Made by a program: the position numbers and the translations under genes
Notes under the pieces: generated by a model
What the model saw: only the letters and a program-made list of their open reading frames with translations
Databases searched by the model: none
What the model was told of the DNA's origin: nothing
Shown here: positions 1-9,289 of the stretch, in pieces
Position numbering within the stretch: position 1 is the first letter of the stretch
How the letters are laid out: every line of letters begins with the position of its first letter
DNA from: Narthecium ossifragum
Lineage: Eukaryota > Streptophyta > Magnoliopsida > Dioscoreales > Nartheciaceae
Length of the DNA: 64,000 nucleotides
Direction of reading: 5' to 3'
NCBI GenBank assembly: GCA_963920575.1
Contig: OY986966.1
Coordinates: 10,456,048 to 10,520,047, forward strand

Positions 1-186
1 GAAAGTGAGAGAGAGATCAAGTAGAGAGAGGGAGGTCGGAGAGAGAGAGAGGTCGGTGGAGAGAGAGGGAGGTTGGAGAGAGAACGAGTAAGTAAGAGAG
101 AGATCGAGTGGAGAGAGGAAGATCGGGTGGAGAGAGAATGAGGAAGTGAGAGAGAGATCAGGTGGATAGAGGGAGGTCGGAGAGAG
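1..186. repeat. GA-rich low-complexity DNA
   Basis: Almost pure purine on the + strand: short units of gagaga mixed with aggtcgg and gagtggagagag blocks. It continues the style of the arrays further right. No reading frame has protein-like composition. Confidence 0.8.
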
Positions 187-870
187 AAAGTGGATGCAGA
201 GAGAAAAAGCAACTGTCATATATGCATTTAATGCATATGGAATTCTCTCCCTCTCCGTCCACTCTCTCTCTCCACTCTCACAAATAACTATGGAATCCTC
301 ATAAATAACTAAGGAATCCTCACAAATAACTAAGCAATGCTTGTAAATAACTAAAGAATCCTCACAAATAACTAACGAATCATTGTAAATTTGAAGTATT
401 TAGTCCCTTTTATTAGCTAAAATTTAAAAGGGTTCGAGCGATACACTGTCGCCACTCTCTCAGCCGCCACTCTCTCTCTCTCTCACCCTCCACCCTCGGC
501 ATCTACTCTCTCACTATCTCCACCCGATCTCTCTCTCCATCCACACACTCTCACACACACACTCTCTCTCCCACTGACCTCTCTCTCTCCCCGCTGGCCT
601 CTCTCTCTCCCTCCACTCTCGCCCCCTCCGTCTGTCTCCATCTCTCTCACTCTCTCTCTCCCTCTAGATCCGCGCACAGGATCCCCCTAGCCCCGTCGGC
701 CCCCGTGGCAGGTCGTCATGGCGCTGGTCCAGCCTCACCCTCCTTGCCGACCCAGGCCGATTCCGCTTCCTCTTCGCCGAGCTCGAGCGCCGCTTGAACG
801 AGGACGACGTCGTGGAGGACGACGGTGACGCCAAGCCCTCCGACGCCTGCGCGCGCCCGCTGCTTGCATA
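187..870. repeat. Left arm of a large degenerate inverted repeat
   Basis: Read on the minus strand, this stretch matches 6768-7350 in order. A GC-rich gene-like fragment (about 690-870) comes first, then CT/GA-rich DNA, then a block holding ttagctaataaaagggact, then repeats of ttagttatttgtgaggattcc, and last a block with aagcaactgtcatat. The two arms are separated by about 6 kb and diverged by substitutions and small indels. A further copy of the outer part, in the right-arm orientation, lies at about 3330-3560. The arms could be the ends of an old foldback or MULE-like element. No target duplication was found. Confidence 0.6.
690..868 (+). pseudogene. GC-rich gene-fragment-like block, unidentified
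   Basis: One + strand frame reads smoothly as LTLLADPGRFRFLFAELE followed by an acidic stretch (EDDVVEDDGD). That is protein-like, unlike the repeats on both sides. A mutated copy in the opposite orientation lies at 6768-6960, where E to H and D to N type changes are visible. There is no start codon, no plausible splice partner and no match to a family I recognise. I read it as a captured or decayed exon piece duplicated with the inverted repeat. It could also be chance coding in GC-rich DNA. Confidence 0.35.
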
Positions 871-1565
871 GCGAAAGCGAGGTCGGGGGAGAGAGAGAAA
901 GTGAGGTCGACGGGAGAGAGAAAGTGAGGGTGGGGGGAGAGAGAGAGAGTGAGGTCGGGGGAGAGAGAAAGCAAGGCCAGCAGGAGGGAGAGAGAGAGGT
1001 CGGGGAGAGAGAAAGCGAGGCCGGCGGGAGAGAGAGAGAGAGGTCGGGGAGAGAGAAAGTGAGGCCTGCGAGAGAGAGAGAGAGAGAGAGAGGTCGGGGA
1101 GAGAGAGAGCGAGGCCGGAGGCAGAGAGAAAGCGAGGCCGGAGGGAGAGAGAAAGCGCGGCTGGTGGGGGAGAGAGAGAGAGAGCGAGGTCGGGGGAGAG
1201 AGAAAGCGAGGTCGGGGGGTGAGAGAAAGCGAGGGCGAGGGGAGAGAGAAAGCAAGGGCGAGGGGGGAGAGAGAGAGCGAGGTCGGGGGAGAGAGAAAGC
1301 GAGGGCGAGGGGAGGAAGAGAGAGCGAGGGAAGAGAGAAAGCGAGGGCGAGGGGAGAGAGAAAGCGAGGGCGAGGGGAGAGAGAGAGAGCGAGGTCGGGG
1401 GAGAGAGAAAGCGAGGCCGGCGGGAGAGAGAAAGCGAGGCCGGTGGGGGGGAGAGAGAGAGCGAGGTCGGGGGAGAGAGAAAGCGAGGCCAATGGGAGAG
1501 AGAGAGAGAGAGCGAGGTCGGGGGAGAGAGAAAGCGAGGCCGGCGGGAGAGAGAGAGAGTGAGGT
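870..1565. repeat. GA-rich minisatellite array
   Basis: Irregular tandem units of about 40-50 bp alternate gagagagaaagcgaggtcgg with gagcgaggccggcgg. The + strand is nearly all purine over about 700 bp. The long frames that cross it in both directions (Arg/Glu/Gly-rich or Ser/Leu/Pro-rich) are artefacts of the repeat. A polypurine tract this long could adopt triplex (H-DNA) structure. Confidence 0.85.
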
Positions 1566-1904
1566 CAGGGAGCCGCCCCGAACACCCTCCTGCTCCGCCG
1601 TGCAACCCCGACGCCGTTCGATCTCCCTGAGCTTCGTCACCGCCCGCGGGAACGCCGTTGACGCTTCTCTCTCCCGAACACCCTCCTGCGCGGACGTGCA
1701 ACCCCGACGCCGCTTGATCTCCCTGAGCTTCATTGTCGTCCTCAGGAACGCTGTTGACGCTCTTCTCTCTCTCCGTCAACATCTCCGGGAACCTACTGAA
1801 GCTGTTCCTGGATGGGGATGTGATCGAGCATCCGATGAGGTTCATGGAGGTCGCCAACGTTGGCGCCGAGTTCCAGAAGCTCCTCTTCTCTGGCTCCGGC
1901 TCTT
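1566..1904 (+). other. Unique GC-rich spacer with gene-fragment-like reading
   Basis: The spacer between two low-complexity arrays. It holds two diverged copies of a block reading aacaccctcctgc...caaccccgacgccg (about 1580-1650 and 1678-1750). A stretch at about 1777-1890 is protein-like in one frame (NISGNLLKLFLDGDVIEHPM). No start, stop or splice structure supports a gene. Confidence 0.35.
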
Positions 1905-2270
1905 CTCCCTCTCCACCTCTCCTCCTCCCCTCTTCTCCAGCTCCTCCTCCCCTCCTGCTTTCTCCTCTGTTTCTTTCTCTCTCTTCTCCATTGCCTCCTC
2001 CCCTCCGGCTCCCCTCTTCTCCGGCTCTTCTCCCTCTCCTCCTCTCCTCCTCCCCTCTTCTCCAGCTCCTCCTCCCCTTCTGCTTTCTCCTCTGTTTCTC
2101 TCTCTCTCTCTTCTCCATCCCTCCTCCCCTCCGGCTCCCCTCTTCTCCGGCTCCTCCTCCCCTCCTGCTCTCTCCTCTGTTTCTCTCTCTCTCTCTTCTC
2201 CGTCGCCTCCTCTCCTCCTGCTTTCTCCTCTGTTTCTCTCTCTCTCTTCTCTGTCGCCTCCTCCCCTCCG
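1905..2270. repeat. CT-rich minisatellite array
   Basis: Repeats of a roughly 45-110 bp unit built from cctcccctcctgctttctcc, tctgtttctctctctctc and ttctccgtcgcctcc. The block at 5835-5945 is its reverse-complement relative. Long Ser/Pro/Leu frames here are repeat artefacts. Confidence 0.8.
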
Positions 2271-3121
2271 ACGCCCACGTGCGCCCACTGCTTGCATCGT
2301 GACTCGCGCCCCGCTGCTTACAACAAGAACATTTTGCCGTTGTCTCCCGCCGTTCGGCGTCGCGCCAACATCGTCGCCGCCAGAGACCGAGCATCACCGT
2401 AAGCCGACGTTCGAGCTCGAGCAGGCTCGACGTTCCCTCGACGCTCGAGCTCGAGTTGCTCGACGCCCGCACGAGCGGTTCGCTAATGTTGGGAGCGGGT
2501 CCCACTTATATTGAATAGGCAGTGCAGCAATTCTCTTGTGATGTTTTGTTAATATTTAAAGAATATCTTGTAATATTTAAAGGAATACATGGTAATATTT
2601 AAGTATTCATTAGTTATTTGTAAATTTGAAGCATCTTTCCCTCTCCTTGTGAAGAATGATTGTAAATTTGAAGTATTCAAAGCCAAGTGATGTAAGGGCT
2701 ATTAATTGGTGCGGGCCCCAAGCTCCACTAGAGTTAGCCTAGGTGAGCACGAGACCAACTCATATGTGCATACTTTTGTCATGCTCTCAGCAGTACATTA
2801 ACTGAAGAAAGAAAAAGAAGAGTTATTTTAAAGGAATATATGGTAATATTTAAAGGAATACATGGTAATATTTAAGTAATACATTGTAATATTCGACCTC
2901 GAGCTGTTGCATTGATCGCGAACGTCGGGCACTTCCAGACCTTTATCCTGAGGAGGTGGTGCACAAAGGGATTCGAGCACGCTTCGTACATGCATGGATG
3001 TAGCATGCAACATCTATAAAAAGAAAAAAGAAAAAAATTGGCTCAAACCCATCGGGTGGGTTTGGTTATCGTTCTGCGCTGAGTTGCATGGGATAGGCCA
3101 TTTCGAAACTTCGAGCGGAGG
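2271..3121. other. No gene seen; AT-rich and GC-rich repeat remnants
   Basis: The GC-rich part (2280-2510) contains clustered gagctcgagc-type palindromes near 2410-2460. The AT-rich part (2530-2900) repeats variants of taatatttaaaggaatacatgg, related to the hairpin at 4817-4944. No coding frame, promoter or RNA gene is supported. Confidence 0.5.
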
Positions 3122-3560
3122 TCACGATCGCCTTTGACTAAGGCGGGGGACGTCAGCGCTGAATCGCATGGAGAGAGACGGAGGGAGAGAGAGGGGCCAG
3201 CGGGGAGAGAGAGAGAGAGGTCGGGGAGATAGAGAGTGTGTGTGTGGGAGTGTGTGGATGGAGAGAGAGATTGGGTGGAGATAGTGAGAGAGTAGATGGC
3301 GAGAGTGGAGGGTGAGAGAGAGAAGAGAAAGGCGGCTGAGAGAGTGGCGGCAGTGTATCACTCGAACCCTTTCAAAATTTAGCTAATAAAAGGGACTAAA
3401 TACTTCGAATTTACAATAATTCGTTAGTTATTTATGAGGATTCCTTAGTTATTTACAAGGATTGCTTAGTTATTTGTGAGGATTCCTTAGTTATTTATGA
3501 GGATTCCTTAGTTATTTGTGAGAGTGGAGAGAGAAAGTGGATGGAGAGGGAGATGGCAGT
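3122..3560. repeat. Third copy of the foldback outer arm
   Basis: GA-rich DNA (3170-3350) is followed by aaaatttagctaataaaagg and four or five units of ggattccttagttatttgtg. This is the reverse complement of about 235-540 and parallel to 7130-7345. All three copies end near a ggagagaaagtggatggaga block. Confidence 0.65.
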
Positions 3561-3674
3561 TGCTTTCTCTCTCTCCATCCACTCTCTCTCTTCATGCATT
3601 CCTCACTTCCGCCCCCTCTCTCCATCCACTCTCTCTCTTTCTTCCGCCCCCTCGCTCCCTCGCTCTCTCTCTTT

Positions 3675-3726
<52 letters not shown>

Positions 3727-3790
3727 CCCCCCCTCTCTTTCTCTCTTCCGCCCCCTCTCTCCATCCACACTCTCTCTTCCGCCAACTAAT
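3561..3790. repeat. CT-rich tract including a (CT)n microsatellite
   Basis: Pyrimidine-rich + strand with an uninterrupted CT dinucleotide run at about 3676-3722. It is flanked by repeated tctccatccactctctctctt. A related CT tract with the same flanks lies at 5280-5380. Confidence 0.85.
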
Positions 3791-4100
3791 GGCCAACAGC
3801 TCTTCATGCATGCCACCTGCAAGAATGCCATGTATGCGCCGCCCGCACTCCCATGCACGCCGCATGCATGTTCTTCCATGCGCGCCCCGCGTACACCCAT
3901 GCATGTTGTGCATGCTGCCCGCATGAGCCGCCAAATGTTCTCCTATGCATGCAGCCCTACTCCCCAATGCATGCCACCATGCATGCAGCTCTTCTCCATG
4001 CCAACCGCTCTCTCCCATGCGCCGCCACCCGCGGGTTCCCATGCGCGCTGCCCGCGCGCTCAGCGATCCATGCGCCGCCAGCCCAGCGGGTTCTCGGGTA
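3783..4100 (+). repeat. ATGCATGC-rich module, copy 1
   Basis: Begins ccaactaatggccaacagct and is dense in atgcatgc, catgcacgcc and atgcgccgcc words, an alternating purine-pyrimidine pattern. Copies lie at about 4440-4690 (minus) and 5385-5600 (plus). It is continuous with a 160-bp block that is also repeated (see 4104-4262). Confidence 0.7.
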
Positions 4101-4103
4101 CTC

Positions 4104-4262
4104 GGATCCTAGTTCGGATGGCACCTGGAAGGTGGAAAACGGCAGAGTTGAGAGGGTCGGCACCGAATTCCGATGGGGGCTAGAACTCGGGGTCGCGGTC
4201 CGGCGTGGACGCAGTCGTCAGGCGGAGTGGAGTCGCCGAGGATGCTTCTGGCGGCGAGCATC
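4104..4262 (+). repeat. Duplicated GC-rich block, copy 1
   Basis: Starts gatcctagttcggatggcac and runs to ttctggcggcgagca. The same block with scattered substitutions is at about 5625-5775. The two copies follow ATGCATGC modules 1 and 3, so module and block were duplicated together. Confidence 0.7.
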
Positions 4263-4439
4263 CTCAGTTCCTCGTTCTCTCTCCAACCTCCCTCTCTCCT
4301 CTTCCTTGAAGTATCCATTACAAATTAAAGGATTCCTCACTTAAAAATTGAAGGATTCCTCACTCTCCTCTCCCACTCTCTTCCTCCCTCGCTCTCTCTC
4401 TCTTCCTTAATAATTTCCTCCTTCCTTCATCTTCCCACG

Positions 4440-4690
4440 CGGGAGAGTGCGGTTGGCATGGAGAATAGCTGCATGCATGGCGGCATGCATTAGGGAGCAG
4501 GGCTGCATGCATAGGAGAACATTTGGCGGCTCATACGGGCAGCATGTGCAGCATGCATGGGTGCGCGCGGGCGGCGTACATGGAAGAACACGCAGGCGGC
4601 GTACATGGGAGCGCGGGCGGCGCATACATGGCATGTATGCGGGTGGCATGCATGAAGAGTTGTTGCCCATTAATTGGCGGAAGAGAGAGT
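4440..4690 (-). repeat. ATGCATGC-rich module, copy 2 (inverted)
   Basis: The reverse complement of copy 1: it runs from gttggcatggagaatagctg to gttgcccattaattggcgga. With copy 1 it forms an imperfect foldback with arms of about 250 bp and a spacer of about 350 bp. Confidence 0.7.
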
Positions 4691-4816
4691 GTGGAAGGAG
4701 AGAGGGGGCGGAAGAGAGAGAGAGTCGGAAGAGAGAGAGAGAGATCGGAAGAGAGAGCGATAGAGGTGGGAGAGAGAGAAAGAGGTGGGAGAGAGAGAGT
4801 GAGATAGAGATGGAGA

Positions 4817-4944
4817 CATGGTAATATTTAAGTAATACATGGTAACTCTAGTGAAGCTTTGGGCCCGCACCAATTAATGTGCTGCTGAGAGCCTACTATA
4901 GTGGAGCTTGGGCCCATACCATGTATTACTTAAATATTACCATG
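4817..4944. repeat. Perfect 28-bp inverted repeat with 72-nt loop
   Basis: Arm 4817-4844 (catggtaatatttaagtaat plus 8 bases) is exactly complementary to arm 4917-4944. The loop contains two diverged copies of gtggagcttgggccc (4852-4870 and 4900-4916 region). Single-arm relatives occur at 2590-2610 and 2840-2880, so this is a repeat inserted twice in opposite orientation. Confidence 0.8.
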
Positions 4945-5384
4945 TATTCCTTTAAATATTATCATATATTCCTTTAAAATAACTCTTATTTATTTTTCTT
5001 CAGTTAATGTACCGCTGGCTCAACCTGACAAAATTATGCATATGAGTTGGTCTCGTACTCACCTAGGCTAACTCTAGTAGAGCTTGGGGCCCGCACCAAT
5101 TACATTACTTGGCTTTCAATACTTCAAGTTTACAAGGATTCCTCACAAAAAAAGGGAATGAGGTTTCAAATTTACAAATAACTAACAAATACTTTAAATT
5201 TACAAGGATTCCTTACAAATAAATAAGGAATACTTCAAATTGACTTATGATTCCTTACAATCATAAGCAAGGAATTCCTCACTTCCGCCCCCTCTCTCCA
5301 TCCACCATCCACTCTCTCTCTTCCCCCCCCCCCCTCTCTCTCTCTTCTGCCCCCTCTCTCCATCCACACTCTCTCTTCCGCCAA

Positions 5385-5780
5385 TTAATGGCCAACAACT
5401 CTTCATGCATTCTACCCGCATGCATGCCATGTATGCGCCGCCCGCGCTCCCATGCACGCCGCCTGCCCTGCTCCCCAATGCATGCCACCATGCATGCAGC
5501 TCTTCTCCATGCCAACCGCGCTATCCCATGCGCCGCCACCCGTGGGTTCCCATGCGCGCCGCCCGCGCGCTCAGCGATCCATGCGCCGCTGGCTCAGCAG
5601 GGCCTCGGGTACTCGGATCCGAGTTTGGATGGGACCTGGAAGGTGGAAGATGGCGGAGTTGAGAGGGTTGACGCCGGATTCCGATGGGGGCTGGAACTCG
5701 GGGTCGCTATCCGCGCGTGGACGCAGTCGTCAAGCGGAGTGGAGTCACCGGGGACGCTCCTGGCTGCAAGCACGTACTCG
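5385..5780 (+). repeat. ATGCATGC module copy 3 plus duplicated GC-rich block
   Basis: 5385-5600 repeats 3783-4100 with an internal deletion. 5625-5775 repeats 4104-4262. Order and orientation match copy 1, so this is a direct duplication of about 500 bp. Confidence 0.7.
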
Positions 5781-5834
5781 TGCGAGGTATTCTGCCGAGA
5801 GTTACGCCGCGACCAGAACCTTCAGATCCACCGC

Positions 5835-6003
5835 CAGGAGGAGAGGAGGAGCCGGAGAAGAGGGGAGCCGGAGCCGGAGGGGAGGAGGCAACGGAGAAGA
5901 GAGAGAGAGAAACAGAGGAGAAAGCAGGAGGAGAGGAGGCGACGAAGTGAGAGGTCGGGGGGAGAGAGAGAGCGAGGGGGGGAGAGAGAGAGAGCGAGGG
6001 GGC

Positions 6004-6038
<35 letters not shown>

Positions 6039-6040
6039 AG
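5835..6040. repeat. GA-rich array ending in (GA)n
   Basis: Purine-rich units (ggaggagaggaggagccgga) complementary to the CT array at 1905-2270. It ends in a pure GA run at about 6005-6035. Confidence 0.8.
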
Positions 6041-6389
6041 GCAGGACGAAGTCACACCCTCATAGGCGATCGCCTTTAGGTGTCGCCGAGATGAAGCTGA
6101 CGCTGAGTCGCCAATGAAGTCGAGGGAGATTGGGAGGAGAGAAGGAGGTCGGAGAGAGAGAGAGATCCATTGGAGGCCAGGCGAGGTCGGAGAGAGAGAT
6201 CCATTGGAGACTGAGCAAGGTCGAGGGTGGACGGGGCGAGGGAGGGGGTGACGTCGAGGGTAGCCGGGGCGAGGGAGCGGGTGGACGGGGTGATGTCGAG
6301 GGAGGACGGGGCGAGGGAGGCCGGGGCGAGGGAGGCCTCGCGACTCTTCGACGCTGGCCATCTGTGCTTCCTCGCACCGCCGTCAATCC

Positions 6390-6975
6390 TCATGCGGGTG
6401 CGAAGCCCAGGGCCTGCAACGCCACCGCGTTGAGCTCCTCGCTCACCCCCTCCAATGCCTTCTTCCTTGCCGCCACTAGCTCCATACCCACAACTAGATC
6501 GATGTCGAGCTCCAACACGAGGCGGTGGTACAGGCGGCGCTCCGGCTGATGGAAGGCGTGGAGTCTATCTGTAGGGATCCGATCCAGCGCAGCACCAGCT
6601 CCAGGACCTCAACATCCCCCCGTCGCCGTCGAGGAGTCTCCTGAAGGATTCCTTGGCCCCGGACCTCAGCCTCGTCGCCCCCGTCCGTCGTGGCCGCCGC
6701 CTCCGACTACCAGAACGTGTAGGGCTCGAGAAAGTGAAGTCGACGCTGGAGCGTGTGGGGTGCGAGTCGCGATGCAAGCAGCGGGCGCGCGCGAGCGTCG
6801 GAGGGCTCGGCGTCACCGTCGTCCTCCACGACGTTGTCCTCGTTCAAGCGGTGCTCGAGCTCGGTGAAGAGGAAGCGGAATCGGCCTGGGTCGGCGAGGA
6901 GGGTGAGGCCGGACCGGCGCCATGAAGACCTGCCACGGGGGCCGACGGGGCTCGGGGGATCTTGCGTACGGATCT
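6390..6975 (-). pseudogene. Gene-fragment-like GC block and right arm of the inverted repeat
   Basis: On the minus strand 6768-6975 repeats the 690-868 fragment (LTLLADPGRFRFLF is still readable). A second protein-like stretch near 6400-6550 reads LELDIDLVVGMELVAARKKA. The two are not joined by one open frame, and stops fall between them. They could be two exon remnants of one captured gene. I do not recognise the family. No promoter or start codon is supported. Confidence 0.35.
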
Positions 6976-7350
6976 GAAGGGAGAGAGAGAGTGAGAGAGA
7001 TGGAGAGAGAGGGAGGGGGAGAGAGTGGGGGTGAGAGTGGAGGGAGAGAGAGAGCGGATAGAGGAGAGAAATCGGCTGGATGGAGAGAGGGGGGGGGCGG
7101 GGGGGGGGGGGGGGGGAGTGGGGAGAGAGAGAGAGAGAGGCGGTCGTGTATCGTTCAAATCCTTTGAAAATTTAGCTAACAGAAGGGACTAAATACTTCA
7201 AATTTACAATAATTCGTTGGTTATTTCTGAGGATTCCTTAATTATTTATAAAATTTCCTTAGTTATTTATGACGATTCCTTAGTTATTTACGATAGTGGA
7301 GAAATAGAGAGTGGATGGAGAGAAAGAGAAAGCAACTGACATATGCATTA
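6976..7350. repeat. Right arm of the large inverted repeat, outer part
   Basis: GA-rich DNA with a long poly-G interruption (about 7089-7117) is followed by aaaatttagctaacagaagg, the ggattccttagttatttatg units, and aagcaactgacatatgcatt. It is complementary to 187-560. Confidence 0.6.
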
Positions 7351-7644
7351 AATGGACATGACAGTTGGTTTCTCTCTCTCTCCATCCACTCTCTCTCTGA
7401 CCTCCCTCCCTCCACCTGATCTCTTTCTCACTTCCTCATCCTCTCTCCACCCGATCTCTCTCTTACTTCCTCGTTCTCTATCCACTCGACCTCTCTCTCT
7501 CCAACCTCATCTCTCTCTCACTTCCTCTTTCTCTCTCCAACCTCCTAAGCCACCCGATCTCTCTCTCAGTTCCTCGTTCTCTCTCCAACCTCTCTCTCTC
7601 CACCCAACCTCCCTCTCTCCTTTTACTTAAAGTATCCATTACAA

Positions 7645-7755
7645 TTGAAGAATTCCTCACTTAAAAATTGAAGAATTCCTCGCTTAAAAATTAAAGGATT
7701 CCTCGTTTAAAAATTGAAGGATTCCTCACTTAAAAATTGAAGGATTCCTCATTCT
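7645..7755 (+). repeat. 22-23 bp minisatellite
   Basis: Five tandem copies of a unit like ttaaaaattgaaggattcct with one or two changes per copy. Two units of the same repeat are at 4325-4360. Confidence 0.85.
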
Positions 7756-8170
7756 CTCCCACTCTCTTCCTCCCTCGCTCTCTCTTTTCCTTAACAATTT
7801 CATCCTTCCTTCATCTTCCCGCAACCTCCTTCCCTCTCTTTATTACACAAAGAGGAACAATAAAAATAATAATGAAAGAATTCTTCGAAATATGAAAGTA
7901 TTTCGTCAAAAAATGAAGGAATTTATATAAAAATAAATGGAATCCCACTACTCTCTCTCCCTCCGCTCTCTCCCACTCTCTTCATGTAGAGAGATATCTC
8001 TCTCATTTCTCTCTCTCGTGCTTGTGTCAGGTGACATTGAATGATGAGAGAGAGTTGACGAGGGGTATTTTGGTCCCAAATTTATGAATTTGGCCTACTT
8101 TGTAAACAAACACGAAAGTATCCTTTGATTAACAAATTAAAAGATAAGTGGATTTTAAAAAAAAATAATT
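7756..8170. other. No gene seen
   Basis: CT-rich and then AT-rich DNA with short tctctccc runs. Nothing coding and no recognisable regulatory site. Confidence 0.5.
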
Positions 8171-9289
8171 TCAAAGAACCTAGTCCCAAAAACATTAAAT
8201 TTGAAATAAATTTGTTTCTCCAAGAATCTACTCCCAAAAATATTAAATGCATGAATGTTAGCCTCTGACCTGAATTAATTTCACGAGCACATTGCAAGTT
8301 AATTATATCTAATCATGTCATGATAGATGATAGGAGATGCATGACCACCTAAACTATAAATAAAGCTTAAAACGTCAATTGTTTTTTACCCAATATTCGA
8401 ATTATTTTAAGCAACTACCTACTAATTCGGACTCCCGTGTTCCGCCCGGTGATTTTACAGTATCGCGCTGATAAGCGTGAAGCCGGCGAGACTCGAGAGG
8501 CTTGAATATTTTAGTGGAAGGTAAGTACACTGGTGTACCTGTATCGCTGATTCAATGATGATTCAGGGAACCCCACTGGAATCTAGTGCAAACGATTCAA
8601 GGAGATCCCACGTGGCACATTATAAATCCCCTTGGCTGACGAGATTCTCGAGGTAGTGGGAAGATTCGTTGGCCAAAGCGGACGGCAGGATCACCGCCAA
8701 TCAGAAGCTTACACGTGTCAAGGAAAGAGATAGCTCCCTCTCATGTACTGACTCAAATTTTCTCTCTTTTTGGATCAAAGGGTCATGTTTCTGATTCTCC
8801 ACGAAAAAACAATATGATTTAGTTATTCTCCGCAAAAAACAATAGGATTTAGTTATTCTCCACAAAAAAAACAATAGGATTTAGTTATTCTCCACACATA
8901 AAAAAAAAAAAAAAAAAACATTATTCGACCCTGCAAAATCTGTTGAAATAAAATAAAAGAATTGGAACAATATGAGCAAAATTGCAGATACTTGAAGCTA
9001 GAAGCCTGAATCATTCAAAACTGTCCACTTTAAAATTACAAGCTCCGGCCACAAACCGTAAGCTTTGATTCAAACCGATGTTGTCTTCAAAGGCGAAACT
9101 ATTCCCTGTGGAAAATTGTGGCAGCTTAGATCAGCTCCTGAATTATTTCTAAACAAAAGGAATGAAAGCTACAAGGCATTCGTCAGCATAAGAAAAAAGA
9201 AAAAGAATGAAAGATGAGTTGTTAAGTGGAAGGTGACTTCAGGGGCAGGTGCCCCCCAATCTTTGGTTAATTAGTACTATATTTTCTGG
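8171..9289 (+). repeat. Segmental duplication, copy 1 (promoter-like)
   Basis: Direct repeat of 14127-15096, nearly identical over about 1 kb. It contains a G-box/ABRE (CCACGTGGC at 8608-8616) and 4 bp later TATAAATCCC, then CCAAT (about 8697) and a second ACGT core (acacgtgtc at 8711). Three blocks present here are missing from copy 2: about 46 bp near 8363-8408, part of 8905-8985, and about 60 bp near 9111-9170. Copy 1 is therefore probably closer to the ancestral form. No open gene follows this copy. Confidence 0.85.

Noticed and set aside
483..2514. Long open frames rich in Arg/Glu/Gly or Ser/Leu/Pro on both strands
   Set aside because: They follow GA/CT repeat units, occur in several frames and both strands at once, and have no domain or normal composition.
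3512..4183. Open frames across the CT tract and ATGCATGC module
   Set aside because: Same repeat artefact. The His/Ala/Met-rich parts come from atgcatgc words.
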